Source: Faecalibacter rhinopitheci (GTDB lineage: Bacteria; Bacteroidota; Bacteroidia; Flavobacteriales; Weeksellaceae). From it: a DNA stretch of 64,000 nucleotides. The notes under the pieces were generated by a model. It was not told where the DNA came from. It made no database searches and was given only the letters and a program-made list of their open reading frames with translations. The stretch covers positions 1-64,000 of the forward strand of contig NZ_JADGIK010000008.1 in the NCBI RefSeq assembly GCF_015234135.1. Reading direction: 5' to 3'. The translations under genes were made by a program, and so were the position numbers. Each line of letters begins with the position of its first letter. The first letter of the stretch is position 1. This document shows positions 45,055-55,096 of this stretch, in pieces.

Positions 45055-46500
45055 ATGAGTAATACTTCTTATGAGCAACAACTTGCTTTACAAACAGAGA
45101 AGAGTAAAAAAGTAGTTGAATTTATCAAAATCGTTTCTGATTTATGGTATGATCAATCAATTGAATTAGTCATCTTCAGAAATAAGCTAATAGATTGTAA
45201 TGTGAGTGATATTATCAACTTACATCAATATGCTGAAGAATTTGTAGGTAAGGCAATCTCAATAGATGATACGTTAGCTATTGCTAATGCTATTAATAAA
45301 GCTAATTTACCAGCGTCTCGATTAGACATTGGAAAATTGGCATCTGAATATATTACTGAAAAGGATCAATTTGAAACTGTTGATAATTTCATTGCAGAAA
45401 AATTAAAAGTAAGTAAAGATCATAAAACAATTGCTCCTAAAGATGTTGTTTTATACGGATTTGGTCGCATTGGTCGTTTGTTAGCTAGAGAATTAGCAAA
45501 CCAAGCTGGGAACGGTGGGCAATTAAGATTAAGAGCTGTTGTTACACGTGATAAAATCGATGCAGTTTTATTAGAAAAACGTGCTTCTTTATTACGTTTA
45601 GATTCTGTTCACGGAGATTTTAATGGAACTGTGGAAACAGATATTGAGAATAATGCTTTAATTGTTAACGGAGTACCTGTTAAAATGATTTCTGCGGCAC
45701 AACCTGAAGATATTGACTATACAGCTTATGGAATAAACGATGCGTTGATTATAGATAATACAGGAGTTTTTAAAGATGATGTAGCATTATCACGTCATTT
45801 AGCAGCAAAAGGTGCTTCTCGTGTTTTATTAACTGCTCCAGGAAAAGGTGTTCCGAATATTGTATATGGTGTAAACCATGAAGAGCACAATCCAGAAGAT
45901 GTTAAGATTTTTTCTGCCGCTTCATGTACTACAAATGCAATTACTCCAATCCTAAAAGTAGTAGAAGATAATCTAGGTGTAGTTAAAGGTCACTTAGAAA
46001 CAATCCATGCTTATACAAATGACCAAAACTTAGTAGATAACATGCACAAAAAATACCGTCGTGGTCGTGCTGCTGCTCTTAATATGGTTATTACAGAAAC
46101 AGGTGCGGGTAGTGCAGTTGCAAAAGCGTTACCAATACTTGCAGGTAAGTTAACGTCTAATGCAATTCGCGTTCCGGTTCCTAACGGATCTTTAGTAGTT
46201 TTAAACTTAGAGGTGGAGAAAAATACATCTGTTGAAGGTTTAAATGAGATTATGAAGAATGCAGCATTGCAAGGTGATTTAGTTGAACAAATTAAATATT
46301 CTTTGAACAATGAATTAGTTTCTTCAGATATCGTAGGAACTTCTGCACCATCTATTTTTGATAGTAATGCTACTATTGTTTCTGCAGATGGTAAGAATGT
46401 TGTGATGTACGTTTGGTACGATAATGAGTACGGTTATAGCCACCAAGTAATGCGTTTAGCTAAATACATTGCGCAGGTGAGACGATATACATACTATTAA
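45055..46500 (+). CDS. gap: Glyceraldehyde-3-phosphate dehydrogenase, long form
   Basis: The enzyme oxidises glyceraldehyde 3-phosphate with NAD(P) and phosphate. It has 481 residues against about 335 in the classic form, because of an N-terminal helical extension of about 130 residues. The Rossmann motif YGFGRIGRLLARELA begins near 133, and the catalytic Cys291 is in AASCTTNAITP. WYDNEYGYSHQVMRL closes the domain. This long type recurs in Bacteroidota, often beside a normal-length copy elsewhere. It is a single gene ended by a hairpin. Confidence 0.94.
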   Translation: MSNTSYEQQLALQTEKSKKVVEFIKIVSDLWYDQSIELVIFRNKLIDCNVSDIINLHQYAEEFVGKAISIDDTLAIANAINKANLPASRLDIGKLASEYITEKDQFETVDNFIAEKLKVSKDHKTIAPKDVVLYGFGRIGRLLARELANQAGNGGQLRLRAVVTRDKIDAVLLEKRASLLRLDSVHGDFNGTVETDIENNALIVNGVPVKMISAAQPEDIDYTAYGINDALIIDNTGVFKDDVALSRHLAAKGASRVLLTAPGKGVPNIVYGVNHEEHNPEDVKIFSAASCTTNAITPILKVVEDNLGVVKGHLETIHAYTNDQNLVDNMHKKYRRGRAAALNMVITETGAGSAVAKALPILAGKLTSNAIRVPVPNGSLVVLNLEVEKNTSVEGLNEIMKNAALQGDLVEQIKYSLNNELVSSDIVGTSAPSIFDSNATIVSADGKNVVMYVWYDNEYGYSHQVMRLAKYIAQVRRYTYY

Positions 46501-46527
46501 TAGTATATATTTTTCCCTTTTTATTAA

Positions 46528-46563
46528 AATAATCCATCAGTTATCTGATGGATTATTTTTTTT
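46528..46563 (+). terminator. Terminator of gap
   Basis: AATCCATCAG and CTGATGGATT form a 10-bp stem with a TTAT loop, followed by a long T run. Confidence 0.9.
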
Positions 46564-46647
46564 ACTCTTTATTTCTTATTAACAATTATTGTTTAATAAC
46601 TTTATGTAAACATCAACTAAATTTATTTTTATTTAAATATTTAAATA

Positions 46648-46655
46648 TACATTTG
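46648..46655 (+). promoter_or_regulatory. Predicted -7 element of the first T9SS cargo gene
   Basis: TACATTTG fits the consensus 49 nt before the ATG at 46704. Confidence 0.5.
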
Positions 46656-46703
46656 TTATCTAATTGAATTACAGATATTAATATTAAATAATTAAAAACG
46701 TTT

Positions 46704-49700
46704 ATGAAACTAAATTTATGCTATAAATACTTATTTACAATCTTATTTTTGCTATTGCTCTCAGCTAGAGGATATGGGCAGGAAAATATTACTCCAATTA
46801 GAGATCAAGTTACAGGATTTCCTATTTGGACGGATAATCAAATTAGTGGAAGTACATATTTACAATTATTAAAAAATAATTCCTATACTATTACACCAAC
46901 CTTAGACCTGAGTCAATTTACTAATAAAACTTTAGATTTTAAATTTCGAACATATGGGGTGGCAACTGCTTCAGAAATTTTATTAACAATTTCTATTTCA
47001 GAAGATAATGGTAATACATGGAAAATTATAAGAACCCTATCACCAAGTAAAAATAATTTAAATTCAGCTCCTCAAATATTATTAAATCAATATTCAAATT
47101 CTAATAGTAAGATTAAATTTTCTGTAGGAGGAAATAATGATGATATAGGAGTAGGTATAGATGATATAAGTATTAGAGGGAATTTAATTACTTTTCAAGA
47201 AGCTCCAATCCTAACAACTCCCCAATTAGTTAGCGGAACTTATGGTGTATTGTTAACAAATTATACAGTACAAAATACAGGAGGTAGTGCAACTGGTTGG
47301 AGTGTAGATCATCTACCAAATGGGGTTGCTTTCACTAATGGAGTATTTAGCGGGACACCAATGTTTACAACACCATTTTCTACATCAGTAACAGCTAGTA
47401 ATAGTTTAGGTAGTTCTACGGCTTCAATTAATTTTAATATAGCTAAAGCAAAACAGACTTTTGGATTACCAACGATAACAAATAAATTCGTAGATGATGC
47501 GAACGTAACTTTACCTTCAAAAACAAAACACTCTACAAACAGTGCTTTAGATGCTAATGATATTACTTATACATCAAATAATCCATCTGTAGTCGCAATC
47601 GTAAATGGAAATCAATTGGATTTTTTAAGTGTAGGTTCAGCTGAAATAACTGCAACTTCTGCTAACACAAATTCTAATTATGATGATATAACATCAGCAA
47701 AATTTACAGTATCGGTAAAGAAAAGAACACAGACGATTTCAAATTTTAGTAATATCACTCAGACTTATGGAGGTACAATAGGTAACTTAGCTGCAACAAC
47801 AAATTCAAGTTTGCCACTATCGTATGAAATAGTATCTGGTCAACCAATAGATGTAATTAGTATTACAGGTAATCAAGTAACTATTTTAAATGTAGGATCT
47901 ACTAAAATTAGAGCTTTTAATAATGGTAATGATATTTATAGTCCGATAGAAAAAACTATAGATGTAAAAATAAACAAAGCGAATCAAACTTTATTAACTG
48001 ATATTTCAAATATTTCTGGATCATTAGGATTGGAACTAGATACAAATTTAGATTATACGAATCAAAATTTACCTTTAACAGTAGTTTCCGATAACGAAGA
48101 AGTTGCATTCTATAATGAGGGGAAAATATATTTGGTTGGAATTGGAACTACAACATTAAAAATTTCAAATAGTGGGAACAGAAATTATGAACCATATGAA
48201 AAAACAATTAATGTAAAAGTTTTAGATCCTGATTTAAATGAATGTATTAATGAGAATTTTGATGGAACAGATTCACCAAAATTAGAACAACAAGGATGGG
48301 AATTAAATTCTATAACATTTGGTGGACAAACATGCACTGGAAAAGGAGCAGTTTTTAATGGAAAAAATGATTATTTGAGGACACCCGTATTATTAAATCC
48401 TCAAGAAATAAGTTTTAATAAACGTAGAAGTGGTAGTACTACAGCATGGAAAATGATAGTTCAAATTAGAAAAGCAAATTCTAATACTGAGCAATGGAGT
48501 GATGTAAAAATAATTACTTCAATTAGCACTTCTTGTGAAGAGGAAATTATTGATTTAAAGAGCATTGTAGAAGACGGTGAGCTTTATTATATCAGGCTAA
48601 TAGATGATCGTAGTTCAGAAAATCACGAACGAACAATTGATAACCTAAAAATTATTTGTAAAGGAGAACAGATTGAATTAGTGAATGAACCTCCTGTTGT
48701 AAAACCAGCCTCAAAAGTTTCCGATAATCAATTCCAAGCAAATTGGGAAGAAGTTTCGAACAATAGTTATTTGTTAGATATCTTTTACAAAGAACTTGGG
48801 AACTATACTACTGATTTAATTTTTTCAGAATATGTTGAAGGGAGTAGTTTTAATAAAGCGCTAGAAATATATAACGGTACAGGTAATTCGATTAATTTAA
48901 GAGGGTATAAAATTAGTAAACAATCAAATGGTGTAGGTAATTTTACTAACACTTACTCATTACCCGAAAGAATATTAAACCATGGTGAAACCATATTATT
49001 AATTCATGGTAATGCAGGTGAATATTTATATAATTTAAGTACAAACCATAACTCTATTGTAGTTACCACACCAGTTAGTTTTAACGGTAATGATGCGATT
49101 ATTTTAACTAAAAATGGAGTAACAATAGATCAAGTTGGGTTTGAAGATCAAGTATCTACATGGGGAGAAAATAAAACGCTTAGAAGAAAATCAACAGCGA
49201 ATGCTAATCCCGAGTTTAGCATAGCGGAGTGGGACGAATATCCTATAGATACATTTGATGGATTAGGTCATCATTCTGTTATTGGGTTATCAAATGAGAG
49301 AAAAGTTTATGTAAAACAAGATGAAATTATATCTAAGGGTGTATTTAATCATGAAATTTCTACAGGAATTTCTAAAAATAGCGACTATTATTACGTTGTA
49401 CGAAGCCAATTAGGTGATCAAATTTCTGCTCCTTCTGAAGAAATGGATGTGAAAAGAACATATTTTGAAAATGGTTTTTGGAAATCTGATCGTGAACCTG
49501 GACATAAATATCATTCAGTTGTGTTAGAAGGTAATTTTGATGGATCATTAAAAGGTAAATCTATCACAATTGATAACGAAACAACCAATACGATTACTTC
49601 AGGGAATACATTCCATGCAGTCCATAGTTTTGATGTTTTATCGGGTGCAATTGTATTCGACGAAGGTGCTTATCTTTTACAGGATAATGATGCTTCGGTA

Positions 49701-51035
49701 AATTATGGAGAAGCTACATTCAAAAGAAATGCTACATTCTTCCGTTATGATTCAAAAGTTTGGTCTTCTCCAGTTAATGGTCAGAAAATAGTTAAAAGTT
49801 CAGCAACGGATCATACAGGTTTTATATTAAATCCATCAAAAATTTTTTCATATAACGAACCAACCCGTAATTGGTTAGAAGATACTGACGCTAATTTTAT
49901 GACTGCAAAAGCATATGCAATACAGTTAAACAAAGGATATCCTAATTATTCTGAAGGAGGAACTCAAGTTAATTTTGAGGGTTTATTTAAGGGAACTCCA
50001 CAGAACGGAGTATATACAGTTCCTGTGAAAATATCATCAGATGGCCGTGGAGATAATGGAGTAGGAAATCCGTATGGTTCGCCTATCGCTATGGAGAACT
50101 TTATGTCAGTTAATCATCATGTTAAAACCTTATATTTTTGGAACGAAGAAGCGCATTATGATTTTTCGATTAGTGGATATAATGCACAGACATGGAATGC
50201 ATATAATTTGACGGGTAATAATAATCAGACAAGTACAGAAAGTTCTTTTATAAATACAGGAGTAGGATTTATCACTCGAGTAACTACTGATGGAGATATT
50301 ATTTTTAATAATTCTATGAGAGAAGTTCCAAATACTAATTTAACTATAGAAAATCGTGTTAAATTAGAAAAAGATCGTTTTTGGCTAAGATTAACAGAGA
50401 ATGATAAAAAGTTAAACCAAATCCTAATTGGTTATATACCTGGAGCCACAAACGAAATTGACGATAAATATGACGCAAAAAATCTGTCAATGCAAGGTTC
50501 TTATATTTTATCAAATACACTAGGAAACAAGATGATTATAGAAGGTCGTCAATACCCTCTAGATAATAATGATAGTATTCCACTATTTTTTAAAGCTTCA
50601 GAAGCAGGTCAATTTACAATTGATTTAGCATTAAAAGAAGGTATTTTTAATGAAGAAAATATCTATTTAAGAGATAATTTAGAGAATAAAATAATCAATT
50701 TAACGGAGGATAACTCTTATTCATTCCATTCGGATAAAGGTGATTTTCCTGATCGATTTATGATACAATATAAGGAAAACCAAATTCTAAATGCTGTTGA
50801 TTTGGCGAGTGCTAATGGAATTACTATTTATCAAAACAGAACAATTTATCAAGTACAATCAAATGAATTGGTTAATGCTTATAAAGTATTAAACTTTAAT
50901 GGTGATATTATCCAAAAAGTTAAGGTGGGCGCTAAAAACCAATTTGATTTAATAGCTTTAAATTCAGGTGTATATTTTATTCAATTTTCAGTGCAAAGTG
51001 GAAAAGTTATAACTAAAAAAATGATTATCAAATGA
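46704..51035 (+). CDS. Large T9SS-secreted protein with Ig-like repeats and lamin-tail domain
   Basis: This 1443-residue protein has a signal peptide (about 1-26) and a type A T9SS sorting domain at about 1362-1443, ending GVYFIQFSVQSGKVITKKMI followed by IK. In between lie a jelly-roll-like part (about 30-175), Ig-like repeats of He_PIG/BIG type (about 180-510), another carbohydrate-binding-like module (about 515-655), and a lamin-tail domain (about 705-857, with LIFSEYVEGSSFNKALEIYN). Residues from about 960 onward resemble the C-terminal half of the 51872-54835 protein. It is surface-exposed or released; adhesion is only a guess. It overlaps the next gene by 4 bp. Confidence 0.88.
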   Translation: MKLNLCYKYLFTILFLLLLSARGYGQENITPIRDQVTGFPIWTDNQISGSTYLQLLKNNSYTITPTLDLSQFTNKTLDFKFRTYGVATASEILLTISISEDNGNTWKIIRTLSPSKNNLNSAPQILLNQYSNSNSKIKFSVGGNNDDIGVGIDDISIRGNLITFQEAPILTTPQLVSGTYGVLLTNYTVQNTGGSATGWSVDHLPNGVAFTNGVFSGTPMFTTPFSTSVTASNSLGSSTASINFNIAKAKQTFGLPTITNKFVDDANVTLPSKTKHSTNSALDANDITYTSNNPSVVAIVNGNQLDFLSVGSAEITATSANTNSNYDDITSAKFTVSVKKRTQTISNFSNITQTYGGTIGNLAATTNSSLPLSYEIVSGQPIDVISITGNQVTILNVGSTKIRAFNNGNDIYSPIEKTIDVKINKANQTLLTDISNISGSLGLELDTNLDYTNQNLPLTVVSDNEEVAFYNEGKIYLVGIGTTTLKISNSGNRNYEPYEKTINVKVLDPDLNECINENFDGTDSPKLEQQGWELNSITFGGQTCTGKGAVFNGKNDYLRTPVLLNPQEISFNKRRSGSTTAWKMIVQIRKANSNTEQWSDVKIITSISTSCEEEIIDLKSIVEDGELYYIRLIDDRSSENHERTIDNLKIICKGEQIELVNEPPVVKPASKVSDNQFQANWEEVSNNSYLLDIFYKELGNYTTDLIFSEYVEGSSFNKALEIYNGTGNSINLRGYKISKQSNGVGNFTNTYSLPERILNHGETILLIHGNAGEYLYNLSTNHNSIVVTTPVSFNGNDAIILTKNGVTIDQVGFEDQVSTWGENKTLRRKSTANANPEFSIAEWDEYPIDTFDGLGHHSVIGLSNERKVYVKQDEIISKGVFNHEISTGISKNSDYYYVVRSQLGDQISAPSEEMDVKRTYFENGFWKSDREPGHKYHSVVLEGNFDGSLKGKSITIDNETTNTITSGNTFHAVHSFDVLSGAIVFDEGAYLLQDNDASVNYGEATFKRNATFFRYDSKVWSSPVNGQKIVKSSATDHTGFILNPSKIFSYNEPTRNWLEDTDANFMTAKAYAIQLNKGYPNYSEGGTQVNFEGLFKGTPQNGVYTVPVKISSDGRGDNGVGNPYGSPIAMENFMSVNHHVKTLYFWNEEAHYDFSISGYNAQTWNAYNLTGNNNQTSTESSFINTGVGFITRVTTDGDIIFNNSMREVPNTNLTIENRVKLEKDRFWLRLTENDKKLNQILIGYIPGATNEIDDKYDAKNLSMQGSYILSNTLGNKMIIEGRQYPLDNNDSIPLFFKASEAGQFTIDLALKEGIFNEENIYLRDNLENKIINLTEDNSYSFHSDKGDFPDRFMIQYKENQILNAVDLASANGITIYQNRTIYQVQSNELVNAYKVLNFNGDIIQKVKVGAKNQFDLIALNSGVYFIQFSVQSGKVITKKMIIK

Positions 51036-51358
51036 GAAAATTATCAATTATAATAGGTTTTATTAGTGTATCTATTTTCGCTTCAGAACAGCCTTTTACA
51101 CGTGATAATCCTTATGATCAGCTAAGTAATATTGAGGATAAACAGATAAAAGGTGATAACGCAACAGAGGTTTATATTAATCAAAATGAAAAGGATGAAA
51201 GTATCTTCGATTATTTTGCAAATATAAGTGTAAAAAGCTTAGAGGATGATGACGATCCAGGAGATATTCCAGTAGAAGATGTTCCAATTGACTCTTATCA
51301 AATTGGCTTATTATTCATAGGATTATATTTTATAATCAGGAAAAAATATATATCATAA
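51032..51358 (+). CDS. Small membrane-anchored protein with PID-type C-terminal sorting signal
   Basis: The 108-residue protein has a signal peptide (MRKLSIIIGFISVSIFA), an acidic middle with DDDDPGDIPVEDVP, then the sequence PIDSY, a hydrophobic helix (QIGLLFIGLYFII) and a basic end RKKYIS. Motif, helix and basic tail is the layout of PEP-CTERM or LPXTG-like sorting signals. The start overlaps the stop of the T9SS cargo gene in an ATGA, so translation is coupled. A similar gene follows the second cargo gene. I recall a PID-CTERM family label in public annotation, not checked here. Confidence 0.78.
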   Translation: MRKLSIIIGFISVSIFASEQPFTRDNPYDQLSNIEDKQIKGDNATEVYINQNEKDESIFDYFANISVKSLEDDDDPGDIPVEDVPIDSYQIGLLFIGLYFIIRKKYIS

Positions 51359-51366
51359 TTTAAAAC

Positions 51367-51398
51367 AAAAAGGCTTCTTTCATAAGAAGCCTTTTTTA
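51367..51398 (+). terminator. Terminator of the first T9SS pair
   Basis: AAAAAGGCTTCTT and AAGAAGCCTTTTT form a 13-bp stem with a TCAT loop and T run. Confidence 0.9.
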
Positions 51399-51657
51399 GT
51401 TATATCGATTAAAAAATTATACTAGATAGTAATTGAAGCTGAATTTTCATTCGTCAATGCCTTTTTAGTAATGTATCCTTAGTTCTTTAAAATGATAATT
51501 AATATAAAGTACAGAAATATATTGTTAAAATAAGAAATAGTCTCTACAATTTTATATTTTAAAGATAATTAATCCTAACACTAGTATTGTGTGTATAACT
51601 AAAAAGGTTTATTATATTTTAAATATTTAAAACAGGTAAATATGCAATTTAATTTTA

Positions 51658-51694
51658 TTATAAATACTTATAAATGGTTATAAATACTTATAAA
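51658..51694 (+). repeat. Direct repeat of 17 bp, period 20
   Basis: TTATAAATACTTATAAA occurs at 51658-51674 and again at 51678-51694, separated by TGG. Each copy is itself partly palindromic. The pair lies about 100 bp before the promoter of the second cargo gene. Confidence 0.8.
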
Positions 51695-51789
51695 GTTACA
51701 TTTTTTATTAAATCCGGATATTAATTTTTATTGAATATAAATTATTTATCTGTTTAATAAGTACTTTAAGTATTTATGTTTTGTATTGA

Positions 51790-51821
51790 TTGTCAGGGTG
51801 TTATGTAATTTAATAGATTTG
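51790..51821 (+). promoter_or_regulatory. Predicted promoter of the second T9SS pair
   Basis: TTG at 51790-51792, 21 bases, and TAGATTTG at 51814-51821 match both elements. The leader to the ATG is about 46 nt. Confidence 0.6.
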
Positions 51822-51871
51822 TACACATTTTTATAGTGTAAAAAACTAAACTAAATCTATTTAAAAATTAT

Positions 51872-54835
51872 ATGCTTATGTCAAAGAATCTACAATTTTT
51901 TTCAGGCTATTTCAGTCTATTTTTTCTCCTTATAACAACTATTGTTTTTGGGCAGAATCAACTGATTAATATTTCACAAAATAATGTTTACTATAAACCC
52001 ATATCTAATCAAGAAATAAAATCAGCGAATTATATAATTGTTAATTCATCCGAAAATTTAGCTGTAGGTAATGTAATTACAACTAAGCTTCTTAATGTAG
52101 ATCCATTAAATACTGAAGCTGTTGTTAAAAGCACAAATAATTTAGGTTTAGGCTTTATTTCTACAGAGTTAGATAAGAATAGTATAAAGTGGTATTTTGA
52201 AAATAAATCTGGTAACCAATTTAGCATTTATAATGCAGCAAAGCAACAATATTTATATAATGATGTATATGATCTGTGGTTCCTTGGAACATTTTTAAAT
52301 TATGCGTTTAATAGTTCATTTACCAATTCCGATTCTTATAAATGGTTAGTTTCTATTAACAATATAAAAAGTAATGTAGATAGAGCTGATGTTTATATGA
52401 ATTTTAGTTCTAGTGTAATGTCTTTTGGAACTTCGTCAAACGTTATTTTATATAAGCAATTAACACTAGATAAATTTGATAATTTTGTTACATATAATGG
52501 TCAAAGTACAATATTTGATGAATTATCAGAATTGAATGGTCAAGTGACTTACTCAACTGATACTAGAGTTAGTGGTAATGTTGTAGCTAATTTTGCAGGT
52601 GTGCGTGGTAATAACGTAACCTTTACAGGTACTGGAGAAATTAAGCTTAAAGCGACGGTAAAACATCAATTTGCTGGTTCTACAGTAGCTCATATCCCAG
52701 ATTATACAAAAATTATTACAGTTAAAGTATATGATGATTATGCTTGTTTTAATGAAAAATTTGATACAGGTAATGAACAAGATAGTGGTGGTACCAATAA
52801 TGAGACTCCAGCTACTAGACCAATTGAAAACTTTCCTGTATGGGGAGGGAATGTACAGTTGTATAAATCTGGTGTACGGTTAGGTACAAGTACAAACCCT
52901 AAAGGTTATATTGTATCTAAAGAATTAACAAATATTTCAGGTACTGTTACTGTAGAAATAGATATTAGAAGAGAACCTGGAACTACGAATAGAAAAGTAA
53001 GATTTGGATTCGTTACATTAGGTAGAAATAATTCTCCTTCATATATAAGAACAAATTTACGAACTGATCAAAATGTTACAAGGAATGTAAATGACAAATT
53101 TGAAACTATATCTTACACTTTCACAAATGTACCCTCAAATTCTAGATTGATGATTGATAGTGATAGTAATGGGTATAGAATGTGGATTGATAATGTACGT
53201 ATCAATTGTAATTTATCTCCTCTTACAATCTGGGAAAATCAAAAATGGTCTAATGGTGAGCCAAGTATAAATAGAGATGCTGTTATTCGTGAAGTAATTG
53301 ATGAAAATGTAATTGCAAGAAATTTAACTTTTGAGAATGTTGATAAAATGTTTGTTAATGCAGGTAATTTTATACGTATAGGAAAAAGTTTAAAATTAAA
53401 TGCTACAGAATTAGAATTCGATAAAAGTGCATATTTATTTTTAGACGAAAATGCTACAATTGATGGTCCTATTATTTACAATGCGAACCATGAGTATTAT
53501 AAATACGATACCAGAATGTTTTCTTCTCCAGTGCAAAATCAGAAAGTAAAAGGAGAAGATGCTTTTTCAAATTCAAAAGCTAATATATATGTGTTTAAGA
53601 CATATATGAAAGATGGCATAACAAACAAAGAATGGGCAAACTATCAAAATCAAGATTTTTTAAAAGGTATAGGTGTAGGGATACAAAGAGCTGAGGGTAA
53701 TTTGTATTATAGTAATAAGCCTGCAATAGAACCTAGTATATTCAAAGGTGAATTTAAAGGAATTCCATATAACGATAATTTTATTATAGATCTTAATAAT
53801 CAAGTTCAAACAGGTACTACAAGTACAGTTATTGCAGGAGGTGCTTATAGTTTAGGAAATCCATATACAGCACCAATTAATATTACAAGATTTTTGTCCG
53901 ATAACAAAAATACTATAGAATCTCTTGAACTATGGAAAAATCATGTTCCATATGATTATGCTATAAATGATTATATTACTTCTGATTTTTGGATAAAATG
54001 TTCACTCGTAGGGTGTAATTCTGGTCTTAATGAAGATAAGATAGATGTAGGTAAAGGTTTTATAGTGAATTTATTATCTAATAATCCTTCTAACAATATA
54101 ACTTTTCAACATAGCCAGAAAGCGTATGAATTAACAGGAGTAAGCCAAAATAATAAAATTCAAGAAAATAAATCTCGTTATATTTTAAGTTTGAATCATA
54201 ACGGAGTTCAGATGAATTCTACCTTAATTGGCTATATGGATGGTTCAACAAATGATTTTGACCAAAGTTATGACGTTGTTTCAGATATAAATCTTGCAAA
54301 TACATTACATGTTAATAACAATAAAAAGTATTTATCTATTGATGCAAGAAGTTATCCACTAGATATTAGTGATAGCGTTCAATTAAGTATAAATGCGGAT
54401 AAAGAAGGTGTATATGTGTTGAAATTAAATGAAGTTGATGGTGATTTTTCAAACGGTCAAGAAATTTATTTAATAGATAATGCTACTAATGAAGTAATTA
54501 ATTTATCAGAAAAATTAGAATACAATTTTGAAACTAAAGCAGGTATTATAGATAATAGATTTACTATTCTTTATAAAAATACTTTAAGAATAAATGATAT
54601 ATCGAATAACGATACATTTAAAGTTTATAAAGTTGGAGATGAACAATATGTTACCTCATCAAAAAATATTTCAGGATTTAAAGTTTATACACTTAATGGA
54701 ATTTTAGTAGATGAAGTTGTAGGAATTAATAGTAACAATATTAAGTTAAAAAAATCTTATAGAAATTCTCTGATGATTTATAATTTCTATTTGTTAGATG
54801 GCTCTATGATAACTAAAAAAATATTGTATAAATAA
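51872..54835 (+). CDS. Large T9SS-secreted protein, paralogue of the 46704 gene product
   Basis: The 987-residue protein has a signal peptide (about 1-29; ATG at 51878 is an alternative start) and a T9SS sorting domain at about 903-987 ending GSMITKKILYK. The N-terminal 280 residues look beta-rich. A jelly-roll-like module follows (about 300-450). The C-terminal half shares GNPY and SSPV motifs, an LIGY segment with D-x-Y-D, a YPLD segment, and similar order with the 1443-residue protein, so the two are paralogues there. It overlaps the next gene by 1 bp (TAATG). Confidence 0.87.
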   Translation: MLMSKNLQFFSGYFSLFFLLITTIVFGQNQLINISQNNVYYKPISNQEIKSANYIIVNSSENLAVGNVITTKLLNVDPLNTEAVVKSTNNLGLGFISTELDKNSIKWYFENKSGNQFSIYNAAKQQYLYNDVYDLWFLGTFLNYAFNSSFTNSDSYKWLVSINNIKSNVDRADVYMNFSSSVMSFGTSSNVILYKQLTLDKFDNFVTYNGQSTIFDELSELNGQVTYSTDTRVSGNVVANFAGVRGNNVTFTGTGEIKLKATVKHQFAGSTVAHIPDYTKIITVKVYDDYACFNEKFDTGNEQDSGGTNNETPATRPIENFPVWGGNVQLYKSGVRLGTSTNPKGYIVSKELTNISGTVTVEIDIRREPGTTNRKVRFGFVTLGRNNSPSYIRTNLRTDQNVTRNVNDKFETISYTFTNVPSNSRLMIDSDSNGYRMWIDNVRINCNLSPLTIWENQKWSNGEPSINRDAVIREVIDENVIARNLTFENVDKMFVNAGNFIRIGKSLKLNATELEFDKSAYLFLDENATIDGPIIYNANHEYYKYDTRMFSSPVQNQKVKGEDAFSNSKANIYVFKTYMKDGITNKEWANYQNQDFLKGIGVGIQRAEGNLYYSNKPAIEPSIFKGEFKGIPYNDNFIIDLNNQVQTGTTSTVIAGGAYSLGNPYTAPINITRFLSDNKNTIESLELWKNHVPYDYAINDYITSDFWIKCSLVGCNSGLNEDKIDVGKGFIVNLLSNNPSNNITFQHSQKAYELTGVSQNNKIQENKSRYILSLNHNGVQMNSTLIGYMDGSTNDFDQSYDVVSDINLANTLHVNNNKKYLSIDARSYPLDISDSVQLSINADKEGVYVLKLNEVDGDFSNGQEIYLIDNATNEVINLSEKLEYNFETKAGIIDNRFTILYKNTLRINDISNNDTFKVYKVGDEQYVTSSKNISGFKVYTLNGILVDEVVGINSNNIKLKKSYRNSLMIYNFYLLDGSMITKKILYK

Positions 54836-55095
54836 TGAGAAATTTATTATATATATCGCTTTTTCTGATAAATTTTTCTGATTTGAAAGCTTCAGATATC
54901 AACTATTTTGATTCTAGACAAGAGATACAAGAGCAAAACGAATATGATTATGAAACTTCTAATCAGACAGAAAAGACTCCTGGATTTCCTGTCCCTGCAC
55001 CAATCAACGACTACCTACCAATTTTAATTATTGCGGCAGTTGGATTAGGATTCTTTTACAGAAAAGAAATTAATCAAACAATAAAATCAAACTAA
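54835..55095 (+). CDS. Small membrane-anchored protein with PIN-type C-terminal sorting signal
   Basis: The 86-residue protein has a signal peptide (about 1-19), an acidic, Gln/Glu-rich middle, and then VPAPINDYLP, a hydrophobic helix (ILIIAAVGLGFFY) and a basic segment RKEINQTIKSN. Its end matches the pattern of the 51032 gene product (PI, D or N, x, Y, helix, basic tail). The start codon overlaps the stop of the second cargo gene by one base. The pairing of cargo and small protein is thus repeated. Confidence 0.78.
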   Translation: MRNLLYISLFLINFSDLKASDINYFDSRQEIQEQNEYDYETSNQTEKTPGFPVPAPINDYLPILIIAAVGLGFFYRKEINQTIKSN

Positions 55096-55096
55096 A

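Larger units (their letters stand above)
51359..51871 (+). other. 513-bp spacer between the two T9SS gene pairs
   Basis: It holds the terminator of the first pair at 51367-51398, a 17-bp direct repeat (51658-51674 and 51678-51694), and the promoter of the second pair at 51790-51821. The rest is AT-rich sequence with no gene that I can support. Confidence 0.6.

Noticed and set aside
51422-51478. Minus-strand segment of 19 codons (GYITKKALTNENSASITI) after the first T9SS pair, like a T9SS tail relic
   Set aside because: Too short, with a stop directly before it; chance cannot be excluded.
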